Shown here piece after piece: positions 47,346-56,738 of a stretch of 64,000 bases of DNA. The first letter of the stretch is position 1. Every line of letters starts with the position of its first letter. Origin of the DNA: Cyclobacterium qasimii M12-11B. GTDB taxonomy: Bacteria; Bacteroidota; Bacteroidia; Cytophagales; Cyclobacteriaceae. The stretch lies in the NCBI RefSeq assembly GCF_000427295.1, contig NZ_ATNM01000033.1:1-64000 (forward strand), written 5' to 3'. The position numbers and the translations under genes were made by a program. The notes below the pieces were generated by a model. That model saw only the letters and a program-made list of their open reading frames with translations. It was not told where the DNA came from and made no database searches.

Positions 47346-47400
47346 CACAACTAATCAGCATCAATGATTTGAATTCACCATTGATGCTGGTTAAGTTGTG
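47346..47400. terminator. Long inverted repeat between convergent genes
   Basis: CACAACT and CAGCATCAATG (47346-47366) pair with CATTGATGCTG and AAGTTGTG further right (to 47400), with a small internal bulge and a 12-base loop. A T8 run follows about 15 bases later on plus. A bidirectional terminator between 46069-47305 and 47515-48636 is likely. Confidence 0.6.
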
Positions 47401-47514
47401 AAATTTGGTGTATATTTTTTTTAAGCCCTTCAATCACAGGGCTATAATTACATTCCAATATTGACTTTCAATTTTGGAATAGTAATCAAGTCAATAACGC
47501 TATTCGGGAAACCA

Positions 47515-48615
47515 TTATGGTTTGATCATTTCAAATTGATCCAATCCACCGGTATCAGCTCCTGTCTCAAATTCTCCCCTGATCCAAATAGAGGTAACCT
47601 CCGCCAGGATTTCTTCCATTTCCTCCTTGGTTAATGCTTCACCAGCTGTATCAACCCATCCTCCAACTACGTCTATTGGAACAGTGAAAGAAGTCCAGGA
47701 TTTACTTGGATAAACGTCATGGTAATAAACCATTTCCTTCCCATTTCCTCTGATGATTACATCCTTGGAGTTAAACTGATTACGCATATTGCTATCTTGA
47801 ATAAGCCAAAAAGTAAGTGCCCCTCCATAAAAGCCAACTTTATCCCCAAGGTATTTATTTGGAGCATTGAAGTACCACACTCCTCCAGTTACTTTATCTT
47901 CGGCATATATATAACCGGAATCATCCAGACCAGCAAAGGGCGAATAAGCTGCATCAATATTGGATCCTCCTGAGGCATCGCCAACGATTGTCCACCCATC
48001 CGCATCATCCCCAAAACCAGAAGCAACCTCGACTTCCACAGTAATAAAATCTTCTATCGTTTCACTGGCGTCTGTATCTTCATTAGAAACAGTGAGACTT
48101 ACGGCATAAGAACCTTCTTCTGCATAAGTTACCGTGGGATGCTGTTCGGAGGAACTTGATGGATCGCCTCCTTCAAAAACCCAGCTCCAAGTATTAGGGT
48201 TACCTTCCGATAAATCCTCAAATACGATACTTCCCCCAACTTTTATCAGCATCGTATCAGCATCAAAAATCGGAACCACCTGAACCAATTCTTCTACCGT
48301 AACTGTACCTGTTGCATTATCACTATTGTCTGGGCCCGTTACGGTCAAGGTTACCTGATACTGCCCTGGGCTTTCAAATGTGACTGTTGGAGATTTTTCT
48401 GTTGAACTGGAAGGGACACCTCCTTCAAAACTCCAGTTCCTTGAGGTTGGATTATTGGTGGACTGGTCCGTAAAGGTTACCTGTTCCTTTTCTTTTATTG
48501 TACTTACTTCTGGACTGAATATTGCTTTTACCAATATCGGCTCTGGCGTTTCTTCCTTGCAACCAAAAAAGGCTAGGAAAATAATTATTACTCCAAATTT
48601 AGTTTTCAATTTCAT
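47515..48615 (-). CDS. PKD-domain lipoprotein with laminin-B-like domain
   Basis: I place the start at the Met at 48615 (366 residues), directly before KLKTKFGVIIIFLAFFGCKEE, a clean lipoprotein signal with Cys19. The longer form from 48636 adds seven residues before it. Two PKD domains follow (FTDQSTNNPTSRNWSFEGG and FEDLSEGNPNTWSWVFEGG). The C-terminal ~165 residues (DADGWTIVGDASGG ... APNKYLGDKVGFYGGALTFWL) resemble the laminin B (domain IV) beta-sandwich, which often binds carbohydrate. It is a surface or periplasmic binding lipoprotein without visible catalytic residues. A single gene, convergent with the ASST-like gene; the ligand is unknown. Confidence 0.82.
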   Translation of the reverse strand: MKLKTKFGVIIIFLAFFGCKEETPEPILVKAIFSPEVSTIKEKEQVTFTDQSTNNPTSRNWSFEGGVPSSSTEKSPTVTFESPGQYQVTLTVTGPDNSDNATGTVTVEELVQVVPIFDADTMLIKVGGSIVFEDLSEGNPNTWSWVFEGGDPSSSSEQHPTVTYAEEGSYAVSLTVSNEDTDASETIEDFITVEVEVASGFGDDADGWTIVGDASGGSNIDAAYSPFAGLDDSGYIYAEDKVTGGVWYFNAPNKYLGDKVGFYGGALTFWLIQDSNMRNQFNSKDVIIRGNGKEMVYYHDVYPSKSWTSFTVPIDVVGGWVDTAGEALTKEEMEEILAEVTSIWIRGEFETGADTGGLDQFEMIKP

Positions 48616-48878
48616 GGACCTTTGTGTTTTATGCAAAATATTGTTCTTAAACTAAATTTGAATTTAACAAATATCAGCTGATTACATGGGTTTTAGCAGT
48701 TATTTATTCACAATTGACAATTTATCCCTAACTAAATTTTGAATGCTAAATCGGGCATAACTTTCATTTTTAGTTTAAGCAAATAGAATAGTAGTGACAA
48801 TGATTAAAGCCTTGGCTAATTTACTCAAAATCCAATACACAAATTCAAACTTATTTTACCAATTCCAGTTATTGAAAT

Positions 48879-49895
48879 ATGTCCTTACTGCAATTCACTG
48901 AAAAAGGTATTTATTGCGAAAGAGCAAATGTCTATATCGACCCATGGAAGCCGGTAAATTATGCCATTATAACCCATGCCCATGCAGACCACTCTCGCTG
49001 GGGCAATAAATTTTACCTCTGCCATCACTTGTCTAAACCCATAATTCAACACCGTCTGGGTGGGGACATTCATATAGAGTCAATGGAATATCTGGAGAAA
49101 AAATCCATAAATGGCGTGGAATTTAGCTTCTTCCCTGCCGGGCATATTATCGGTTCTGCTCAGGTGCGTGTAGCTTATAAAGGAGAGGTTTGGGTGGCTT
49201 CAGGTGATTATAAACTGGAAGATGATGGATTCTCAACTCCTTTTGAACCCATAAAATGCAACACTTTTATTACAGAATGCACCTTTGGTTTACCAGTATT
49301 TAAATGGCAAGACCAGAAAGAGGTATTTGAGGACATTAACAATTGGTGGAGAAAAAATAAAGAAGAGGACAAAGTCACCATTCTAACTGGCTATTCTTTA
49401 GGGAAAGCCCAGCGTTTAATCCAAGGTGTTGACCCTTCCATCGGCAAGATTTTCACACATGGTGCCATAGAAAAAACAAATGAGATTATCCGAAACATGG
49501 GGGTAGGATTGAATGAAACAACCTATGTAACTCCTGAAATAAATAAAAAGGACTTTAAAGGTGCTTTGGTAATCGCACCTCCTTCTGCCTTAGGAACGTC
49601 CTGGCAAAAAAAGTTTCAACCCTTTGAGGTAGGCATTGCTTCCGGCTGGATGAAAATGAGAGGACCCAGAAGAAGGCGGTCGGTAGACAGGGGATTTGTT
49701 TTGTCTGACCATGCCGATTGGGATGGATTGAATACAGCCATTAAAGCCACAGAATGCGAAAAAGTAATTGTAACCCATGGCTATACCAATATTTTCAGTA
49801 AATGGTTAAATGACCAGGGTATAGAAACGCAAATTGAGGCAACTGAATTTGAGGGAGAACAATTGGAGGCCACTGAAAAAACAGATGCAGAATGA
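48879..49895 (+). CDS. Ligase-associated DNA exonuclease (metallo-beta-lactamase fold)
   Basis: A 338-residue beta-CASP-type nuclease with the metal-binding motif H33-A-H35-A-D37-H38, FPAGHIIGSAQV, a SGDYKLEDDGF strand and a C-terminal SDHADWDGL and VTHGYT. This is the family that travels with bacterial ATP-dependent DNA ligases and resembles Artemis/SNM1-type exonucleases. It would process DNA ends before sealing. Its stop overlaps the ligase start by 4 bases (49892-49895), so the two are translationally coupled. In many genomes the set also has a DEXH helicase and a PdeM phosphodiesterase; neither is next to it here. Confidence 0.92.
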   Translation: MSLLQFTEKGIYCERANVYIDPWKPVNYAIITHAHADHSRWGNKFYLCHHLSKPIIQHRLGGDIHIESMEYLEKKSINGVEFSFFPAGHIIGSAQVRVAYKGEVWVASGDYKLEDDGFSTPFEPIKCNTFITECTFGLPVFKWQDQKEVFEDINNWWRKNKEEDKVTILTGYSLGKAQRLIQGVDPSIGKIFTHGAIEKTNEIIRNMGVGLNETTYVTPEINKKDFKGALVIAPPSALGTSWQKKFQPFEVGIASGWMKMRGPRRRRSVDRGFVLSDHADWDGLNTAIKATECEKVIVTHGYTNIFSKWLNDQGIETQIEATEFEGEQLEATEKTDAE

Positions 49896-51511
49896 AAAAC
49901 TTTGTCCATCTTTTTACACAGCTTGACCAAACCACCAAAACCTTGAAAAAGGTAGCCGCTTTGGTCGATTACTTTAATGATACAAGTGAGGAGGATAAAT
50001 TGTGGACGATTGCCATACTAAGCCATCGAAAACCCAAAAGAACGGTGAGAACAGCTCTGCTAAGGGAATGGTCAGCTGCTGCAGCCAATGTCCCCTTGTG
50101 GTTATTTGAGGAGTCCTATCACATCGTAGGTGACTTGGCTGAAACCATGGCTTTAATGCACCCCAACCTGGAAAGCAAACACGATAAGAGCCTAAGTGAA
50201 TGGATTGACTTTATCATTGAATTAAAAGACCTTGAGGAGCAAGTCTCTCCCTCATCAAGTGATGCTCTTCAGACCAAGAAGGAACGAGTGCTTTGGGCCT
50301 GGAATCAGTTGGATGAAACCGAACGCTTTGTTTTTAACAAGCTAATGACCGGGGGCTGGCGTGTTGGTGTTTCTCAAAAGTTAATGACCCGTGCTTTGGC
50401 AAAACACAGTGGCATAGAGGAAAACACCCTCTCCCATCGTTTGATGGGTAATTGGAGAGCTGAGACCACTAGCTACCATCAATTAATTGTAGCATCCGAT
50501 CCGGCAGATAAAATCTCACAGCCCTACCCTTTTTATCTCGCCTATGCCATAGAGGTGGATCCTCAGGAATTGGGTAATACTGATACCTGGATGGCAGAAA
50601 GAAAATGGGATGGCATAAGAGGACAGCTTATAGTGCGGGAGAATCAATTGTTTGTATGGTCGAGGGGGGAAGAATTGGTAACCGATAAATTCCCTGAATT
50701 TGAAATGCTTACTAAAGCACTTCCTAACGGAACAGTAATTGACGGAGAAATCATTGCCTACGAAAACGGCCAACCATTAGGGTTTAATGTTTTACAAAGT
50801 CGAATAGGGCGGAAAAATGTGAGTAAGGCCATTCTGAAAAAGGCTCCTGTTTTAATGATTGCCTACGATCTATTGGAAATCAATGGAATAGATATCCGGG
50901 AAAAACCAATGCACTATAGAAGAAGTGAATTGGAAAAATTGGTGAAAGAGAGTGCTTCTGAAAAATTACTTATTTCTGAATTGGTTGAATTTCGCAATTG
51001 GGAAGATTTGGTAAAAGAAAGAGCCAATTCCCGACAGCACCATGCTGAAGGTTTAATGCTAAAACACAAGAATGGAACCTACAAAGTAGGCCGTAAAAAA
51101 GGAGATTGGTGGAAATGGAAAGTCGATCCACTTACCATTGATGCTGTCCTAATATATGCCATGAGAGGACATGGTAGAATGGCCAACCTGTATACCGATT
51201 ATACTTTTGCAGTATGGAAAGGTGATGAGCTGGTTCCCTTTACCAAAGCTTATTCGGGGCTAACAGATAAGGAAATCAACCAAGTGGATGCTTTTGTAAA
51301 ACGAAATACGGTAGACCGTTTTGGGCCAGTAAGAAGTGTAAAAGCTGAATTGGTTTTTGAAATTGCTTTTGAGGGAATTGCCAGATCTTCCCGCCATAAG
51401 TCAGGAGTAGCTTTACGATTTCCCAGGATGTTCAGGTGGCGGAAAGACAAACCTGCCAATGAAGCCAATACATTGGATGATCTGGAAAAGCTATTGAATT
51501 TGTACGGGTAA
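49892..51511 (+). CDS. ATP-dependent DNA ligase
   Basis: A 539-residue ligase with an N-terminal all-helical DNA-binding domain (to ~200). The nucleotidyltransferase domain has the KxDG adenylation motif at Lys238 (ERKWDGIRG), later motifs such as VIDGEIIA (motif III-like), and EGLMLKHKNGTYKVGRKKGDWWKWK (motifs IV-V). The C-terminal OB-fold includes FEIAFEGIARSSRHKSGVALRFPR. It seals breaks using ATP and is a second ligase beside the NAD-dependent LigA expected elsewhere in the genome. Coupled to the exonuclease upstream, it likely serves repair or DNA uptake, not replication (inference from family). Confidence 0.94.
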   Translation: MKNFVHLFTQLDQTTKTLKKVAALVDYFNDTSEEDKLWTIAILSHRKPKRTVRTALLREWSAAAANVPLWLFEESYHIVGDLAETMALMHPNLESKHDKSLSEWIDFIIELKDLEEQVSPSSSDALQTKKERVLWAWNQLDETERFVFNKLMTGGWRVGVSQKLMTRALAKHSGIEENTLSHRLMGNWRAETTSYHQLIVASDPADKISQPYPFYLAYAIEVDPQELGNTDTWMAERKWDGIRGQLIVRENQLFVWSRGEELVTDKFPEFEMLTKALPNGTVIDGEIIAYENGQPLGFNVLQSRIGRKNVSKAILKKAPVLMIAYDLLEINGIDIREKPMHYRRSELEKLVKESASEKLLISELVEFRNWEDLVKERANSRQHHAEGLMLKHKNGTYKVGRKKGDWWKWKVDPLTIDAVLIYAMRGHGRMANLYTDYTFAVWKGDELVPFTKAYSGLTDKEINQVDAFVKRNTVDRFGPVRSVKAELVFEIAFEGIARSSRHKSGVALRFPRMFRWRKDKPANEANTLDDLEKLLNLYG

Positions 51512-51745
51512 GGAAATAGTTTGCTTTACATATAATTTGCTGAATTGATAGGTTATTCGAAATCATAATATTCTTACTGTCGAGTATTCACCTTGAATCA
51601 GCTACTTCGAAGCTAATTTCATATTTACTCTTGAGTTGAACCGAATTGTATACGCTAAACCACGATCCAGTACCAGATGATCCCATTATTTATGGCCATC
51701 AAAAGTCCTAATGGTACTGTGATAGCACAATGCATTAAAAGGATA

Positions 51746-53098
51746 TTAGTTGTTGAAACGAAAGTCTAGAAACTGCAGGTATTGTTTCCAGTCAAACTGG
51801 GTCAGGTCATGATCTCCACTTCGAATATGATAGCGAATTTCATTCCCAATTGAAGTATCTGGTAAAGGCATTTCATTTGTCCCCAAACCTTTAAGACCAT
51901 AAAGCTCGTAAACAGGCCCTGCATGAACGGTGCTTAGGAACTCCCCTTTTGGATCAGCCAAAAGATCGTCTGTAGCGCTGGCAACATATAGAGGACGAGG
52001 TGCAATCATGGAAAGCAACATGTGTTGGTCAAAAGGTAGTTCGTCCGCCTTGTCGATATAATTCCTAAACTGCTCACAATATCTCCAGGAGGCATGGCCA
52101 ATGCTATAAGCAATGTTTTCACCAAAATTACGCCTGGCTAGCGCAGCTCCACCTTCACCACTATCGTTGGCAATCACCACGGCGAATCGCTGATCTTGCG
52201 CACCAGCCCAAAGAACGGCTTTTCCATGACGGGAATGACCGATTAATGCTACCCTGTCTGAATCCACAGCAGCAACCGTTTGCAGGTAATCAAGTGAACG
52301 ACTCATTCCCCAAGCCCATGCACCCAAAGCTCCCCATTCATTGGGTTTCAATTGTGATTTACCTGACGTTCGCATGACATATCCTCGGATACCATCTTTC
52401 CAACCATCAATATGATCAGGCTCCACATCTCCATAATAAAAAGTGGCAAGCCCGTAACCACGTTTCATCAACTCCTTCAAATTGGGGAATCGATAGGCAT
52501 TGATTCCTCGTGTGGCTTCGGTGACACGATTGTCAACAACCCCTTTTTCTGCAATAGGCCGCATCCACTTGGTAGAATGTGGAATAGAAGGATCCTTCTC
52601 CAAACTGCTGTTGCCATACCAATTCATTTTCATCACGACCGGCACGGGCTCCTTAGCAGCATTGGGAAGGTAAAGCATCAATTGGATAGTTGGCGCAGAA
52701 GGGTCTTCAAAAAACCTAAGATTTATAATTGTACGGGTAGCCAAACCATCTAAGGCATCCTTGCGAACAGAAACTATTTCAGCATTTTGCTTGAAATTGA
52801 ATTCTGGAGTATGCCCATACATGAGTTCCGAAAAATCCTGCATAATCTCATTGCGCCTGCTTCCTTCCCAGGATTTTGAACTTGTTATTTTTTGTCCCGT
52901 TTTATCTAGTAATGGGTCTGGAAGGGAATAATCGCCCACATTCGCCTCTTCCCAATTCCTGCCATAACTAGTGGGCCAAATCTTACCTGCAACCTCGTAA
53001 CCTTTAAGGGAGTCAACTGGTAGGCTTTGAGCAAAACTGTAAAAAGGCAAAACAATTATTAGAGAAAGCAATAAAATCCGAATAGTCATAGAGGGCAA
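51746..53098 (-). CDS. CE15-like glucuronoyl esterase
   Basis: A 450-residue exported alpha/beta-hydrolase; the signal peptide ends near SFAQ (about residue 24). The nucleophile motif GHSRHGKAVLWAGAQD with Ser289 corresponds to the GCSRxG motif of carbohydrate esterase family 15, with the common His replacing Cys. The catalytic His is in the C-terminal SGDHDLTQFDW. CE15 enzymes cleave the ester between lignin and 4-O-methyl-glucuronic acid of xylan, and marine members may act on other uronic-acid esters. It stands alone on the minus strand, 234 bases after the DNA ligase. Fold and active site are convincing; substrate is inference. Confidence 0.85.
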   Translation of the reverse strand: MPSMTIRILLLSLIIVLPFYSFAQSLPVDSLKGYEVAGKIWPTSYGRNWEEANVGDYSLPDPLLDKTGQKITSSKSWEGSRRNEIMQDFSELMYGHTPEFNFKQNAEIVSVRKDALDGLATRTIINLRFFEDPSAPTIQLMLYLPNAAKEPVPVVMKMNWYGNSSLEKDPSIPHSTKWMRPIAEKGVVDNRVTEATRGINAYRFPNLKELMKRGYGLATFYYGDVEPDHIDGWKDGIRGYVMRTSGKSQLKPNEWGALGAWAWGMSRSLDYLQTVAAVDSDRVALIGHSRHGKAVLWAGAQDQRFAVVIANDSGEGGAALARRNFGENIAYSIGHASWRYCEQFRNYIDKADELPFDQHMLLSMIAPRPLYVASATDDLLADPKGEFLSTVHAGPVYELYGLKGLGTNEMPLPDTSIGNEIRYHIRSGDHDLTQFDWKQYLQFLDFRFNN

Positions 53099-53715
53099 GT
53101 TATACGTAAGAATACAAGGCTAAAATAATAAAATGAAAAGGAGCTGACTAATTTTTTGTTTATTTAAATCGCCAAACAGACTATTTAACCAAAATAGCAA
53201 AATGGTTTAATAGGAAAGGTTTTGAAAGGGTAAAGTAATTTTCTCCTTATAAAGCTGACTTTTAACAATTTGTCAGGAAAGGCAATAGACATTTGTAATA
53301 TTCGGCCGTTTCTTAAGTCAACAAGGGTATTTAACTACCCTCATCCAGGAATCCTACAAAATCAAGTAAAGTGCAGGAAATCCCCATATGGTGAATTCTG
53401 TCTCAAAGATAAATTACTGGTAAAAAAGTTTTTTGTTTCAAAACGCGTGGTTAGTTTTGCGCTCTTTAAAAAAAAGCAGCTTAAAGAAGCAATGTTTTGA
53501 GGAAAGAAGTTGCTTCAAAAGTAATCAATTAACATAAATCAATCATGGCTTGTAAGGCTATTTTTGATGTTTAAAATTTAATTAAAAGGATGGACGTTTA
53601 AAGGATAAGCGCTTGTTTTATCTTAAATTAAGGGTGTTTTATTAAAAAATGCACCTCTCAATGATAATTAAGTTCTAAAATCTACTTAACCCTATTCCAG
53701 TAAAAAATAGAACCT
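53099..53715. other. Long intergenic region, nothing recognised
   Basis: 617 AT-rich bases between the divergent CE15-like esterase and fabF. A 76-codon ORF at 53270-53500 has no domain, no export signal and a Lys/Phe-rich composition expected of random AT-rich frames. No hairpin, RNA gene or convincing promoter is seen. Confidence 0.35.
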
Positions 53716-54957
53716 ATGAAAAGAGTCGTAATAACAGGATTGGGAGCTTTGACTCCAATTGGAAATTCAGTAGACGAATTTTGGCAAAGTGCCATCAATG
53801 GTAAAAGTGGAGTATCAAAAATCACCAAATTTGACCCTACTCTATTCAAAACAACCTTTGCCAGTGAATTGAAGGAATTCAGTCCTGAGAAATACCTTAA
53901 TCGAAACGAAATAAAAAGAGGTGATCGGTTTACTCAGTACGCACTTATTTCGGCTGCTGAGGCCATTGAGGACAGTGGGTTTGATATGCAAAAGCTCTCT
54001 CCCTTTGACGTAGGGGTAATTTGGGGCTCAGGACAGGGGGGTATGCAAACTTTTGAAGATGAGGTAATCAATTATGCTGAGAATGGTAAAAACCCTCGCT
54101 TCAACCCATTTTTTATTCCAAAGTTGCTAGTAAATATGGCTTCAGGCATGATCGCTATGAAATTTGGATTGATGGGAATCAACTATACGGCCGTTTCCGC
54201 TTGTGCCTCTTCAAACTCCGCTATTATGGATGCTTTCAATTATATCCGCTTAAACAAAGCCAAAATAATGGTTACTGGTGGGTCAGAAGCGCCGATTACC
54301 GAGTCTTCTGTAGGAGGCTTCAATGCCATGAAAGCATTGTCTACCCGAAATGATAATCCCCAACAAGCATCCCGCCCTTTCGATGTTCAAAGAGATGGTT
54401 TCGTAATGGGAGAAGGAGCTGGAGCATTGATTCTGGAGGAATATGAACATGCAAAAAAACGAGGGGCTAAAATTTATGCTGAAATAGTTGGTGCTGGAAT
54501 GACTGACGATGCCTACCATATCTCCGCAACACACCCTGAAGGTATAGGTGCAATAAAAGCAATGGAATTGGCGATGGAAGAAGCCAAGCTTAATCCGGAA
54601 GAGATTAACTATCTAAATGCGCATGCTACGTCTACTCCTGTAGGAGATTTAAGCGAGATGAAAGCAGTAGACAAAACATTTAAAAGCAATTTCAAAAACC
54701 TTAAAATTAGTGCAACAAAATCAATGACTGGCCATTTAATGGGAGCTGCAGGAGCCATTGAAGCTATATTATCCATTAAGGCAATCCAAAACAACATCAT
54801 TCCTCCAACCATAAACACCGAAGAAATTGATCCTGAGATTCCCAAATCAATGCCTATCGTGATAAAAGATGCGGCTGAAGGGGAAGTGAATGTTGCCATG
54901 AGCAATACCTTTGGTTTTGGTGGCCATAACGCAACAACTATATTTAAGCGCATCTAA
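53716..54957 (+). CDS. fabF: 3-oxoacyl-[acyl-carrier-protein] synthase II
   Basis: A 413-residue ketoacyl-ACP synthase of normal length. The catalytic triad is visible: Cys163 in AVSACASSN, His in NAHATSTPVGD and His in KSMTGHLMGAAG, plus the GFGGHNAT glycine-rich C terminus. It elongates acyl-ACP by two carbons in fatty-acid synthesis. It stands alone, not next to acpP, fabD or fabG. It may therefore be a second copy beside a housekeeping fabF, perhaps for growth under special conditions. Two hairpins follow the stop. Confidence 0.92.
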   Translation: MKRVVITGLGALTPIGNSVDEFWQSAINGKSGVSKITKFDPTLFKTTFASELKEFSPEKYLNRNEIKRGDRFTQYALISAAEAIEDSGFDMQKLSPFDVGVIWGSGQGGMQTFEDEVINYAENGKNPRFNPFFIPKLLVNMASGMIAMKFGLMGINYTAVSACASSNSAIMDAFNYIRLNKAKIMVTGGSEAPITESSVGGFNAMKALSTRNDNPQQASRPFDVQRDGFVMGEGAGALILEEYEHAKKRGAKIYAEIVGAGMTDDAYHISATHPEGIGAIKAMELAMEEAKLNPEEINYLNAHATSTPVGDLSEMKAVDKTFKSNFKNLKISATKSMTGHLMGAAGAIEAILSIKAIQNNIIPPTINTEEIDPEIPKSMPIVIKDAAEGEVNVAMSNTFGFGGHNATTIFKRI

Positions 54958-55414
54958 AATTTGCTTAATTTTCACCTTGACAGCCCTATGGGCTGGTTAA
55001 GGTTTTCGGAATAATCATTTTTTTACCAGGTCAAGGCACTGATAAAAGTCCCTTGACTTGGTTTATCTTTATTTGTAATCTACTCATTCACAGAAACAGA
55101 GCAACTCCATGTGCGAATTAGTAAAAGGTCGAAAAAATCCCTGTTTACAAAACTTTCTTCATCGCAGGTAAAACCTCTTTTACCGAAAGATATCTAAAAT
55201 AATTCGCCATTAAAATAGTCCTGGTTTTAAAAATGCCCCTCACTTTTTTTGAGGGCTTCACAAAGTAGGCAACCCAGGTATTTAACTCATTGGGACGATC
55301 AACTTTTTAACTTATATTCACTTTTGTAACTACAAAACACTTAATTACTAGCACCTTGTTTGCCAATACCCAGCTAAGAAAGGTCTAACCAATTTAAAAA
55401 AGATTATAAACCCA
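54958..55414. other. Intergenic region with two hairpins
   Basis: 457 bases between fabF and the GH43 gene. A first hairpin lies at about 54972-55003 (CAGCCC-tat-GGGCTG core). A stronger terminator follows at 55025-55062. The remaining ~350 bases hold no recognisable gene and should contain the GH43 promoter. Confidence 0.4.
55025..55062 (+). terminator. Terminator after fabF
   Basis: CCAGGTCAAGG (55026-55036) pairs with CCTTGACTTGG (55051-55061) with one G-U pair and flanking A-T. A T-rich tail follows (TTTATCTTTATTT). Confidence 0.65.
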
Positions 55415-56500
55415 ATGAAGTCTCCTATCTTATCATTTTTACTTGCAGTAACAATTCTTTCCTCGTGTCAGCCTCAAAAAAAGGAGAAAGTGGAAGAAGA
55501 AAAAAAAACAATCTATTCTGGAAACCCTGTATTTCCAGGCTGGTATGCAGATCCGGAAGGTATAGTATTCAAAGATGAATATTGGATTTATCCTACCTTT
55601 TCAGATGATTATGGAGATGCTGACAATACAACAGATTTAACTGAACAGCAGTTGGCACTTCAGAAGAATACGATCAATCCCCAATACCTGAAGCAAACTT
55701 TTCTTGATGCTTTTTCTTCAAAAGACCTGGTGAATTGGGAAAAGCATTCCCGGGTGTTGGACATTAAAGATGTTTCATGGGCAGCCTATTCCATTTGGGC
55801 TCCTTCCATCATAAAGGCCAATGATAAGTACTATTTATTTTTTGGTGCCAACGATATTCAGAGCGACGATGAGATGGGGGGAATTGGAGTAGCAGTGGCC
55901 GATAGCCCTGAAGGTCCTTTTGTAGATGCCCTGGGAAAACCCTTGATCAATTCATTTCACAATGGTGCTCAGCCCATAGACCAATTTGTTTTTAAAGACG
56001 ATGATGGAAAGCATTACATGTATTATGGGGGCTGGAGACATTGTAATATCATCCAACTAAGTGATGATTTATTGAGCATAGTGCCTTTTGATGACGGCGA
56101 AACATTCAAGGAGGTAACTCCTGATGAATATGTTGAAGGACCTTTTGTATTCAAACGAAATGATAAATATTACTTTATGTGGTCAGAAGGGAATTGGGGA
56201 GGACCGGATTACAGTGTTGCGTATGCCATTGGGGATACTCCTTTTGGTCCTTTTGAACGAATAGGTAAAGTATTACAGCAGGATCCAAATATTGCCACCG
56301 GTGCTGGTCATCACTCAGTAATCAAAATTCCAGATACAGATGAGTATTATATTGTTTACCACCGTCGCCCCTTGGGCACTACAAATGGTAACCACCGTGA
56401 AACTTGTATAGATGAAATGACTTTTGATGAAGAGGGTTTTATTAATCCAGTTAAAATGACTAATGAAGGGGTTCAAAAAAGACTTTTGAATAACAATTAA
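55415..56500 (+). CDS. Glycoside hydrolase family 43 lipoprotein
   Basis: A 361-residue protein with a lipoprotein signal (Cys18 in ILSSCQP) and a five-bladed GH43 beta-propeller. Catalytic features: Asp in GWYADPEGIV (base), SIWAPSIIKANDKYYLFFG (pKa-modulating Asp region), Glu in EGPFVFKRNDKYYFMWS (acid), and GAGHHSVIKIPDTDEYYIVYHRR. The family removes arabinose, xylose or galactose from plant and algal polysaccharides. It is a single gene, not part of a SusC/SusD locus in this window. A charged KKEKVEEEKK linker after the Cys tethers the enzyme to the membrane surface. Confidence 0.9.
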   Translation: MKSPILSFLLAVTILSSCQPQKKEKVEEEKKTIYSGNPVFPGWYADPEGIVFKDEYWIYPTFSDDYGDADNTTDLTEQQLALQKNTINPQYLKQTFLDAFSSKDLVNWEKHSRVLDIKDVSWAAYSIWAPSIIKANDKYYLFFGANDIQSDDEMGGIGVAVADSPEGPFVDALGKPLINSFHNGAQPIDQFVFKDDDGKHYMYYGGWRHCNIIQLSDDLLSIVPFDDGETFKEVTPDEYVEGPFVFKRNDKYYFMWSEGNWGGPDYSVAYAIGDTPFGPFERIGKVLQQDPNIATGAGHHSVIKIPDTDEYYIVYHRRPLGTTNGNHRETCIDEMTFDEEGFINPVKMTNEGVQKRLLNNN

Positions 56501-56586
56501 AATTGATAGAACCCCTTACTTGCTTCATGAAGGATACCCCCTTCCCCCTACATACCTTATTAACTATTTTTAGGTCCTAAACCCAT

Positions 56587-56628
56587 GATACTTAAATTAT
56601 AACCTTAATAGGTTATAATTTAAGTATC
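56587..56628. repeat. Perfect 19-bp inverted repeat
   Basis: Arms GATACTTAAATTATAACCT (56587-56605) and its exact complement (56610-56628), loop TAAT. It lies between the GH43 stop (56500) and the ArsR operon. There is no T run after it. It could be a terminator for GH43, an operator or the trace of a mobile element. Confidence 0.7.
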
Positions 56629-56715
56629 CTACCCCTTAAGTTGCGGGACAAAAAGACTATTTGAACTAATTTTTTCTGCAAACATGACTTAAGTCACAAA
56701 AGCCCTTAAAAACCT

Positions 56716-56731
56716 ATCGTATATTTACGAT
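56716..56731. promoter_or_regulatory. ArsR operator-like site 1
   Basis: Perfect inverted repeat ATCGTA-tatt-TACGAT, 8 bases before the arsR-type GTG start. It contains TATATTTA (56720-56727), close to the Bacteroidota -7 element TAnnTTTG, so a bound repressor would block the promoter. It matches site 2 (57061-57079) at 15 of 19 bases. Confidence 0.75.
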
Positions 56732-56738
56732 TAGAAAG

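Noticed and set aside
53270-53500. 76-codon ORF in the long spacer before fabF
   Set aside because: Lys/Phe-rich, no recognisable domain, no signal and no operon context; consistent with chance in AT-rich DNA.
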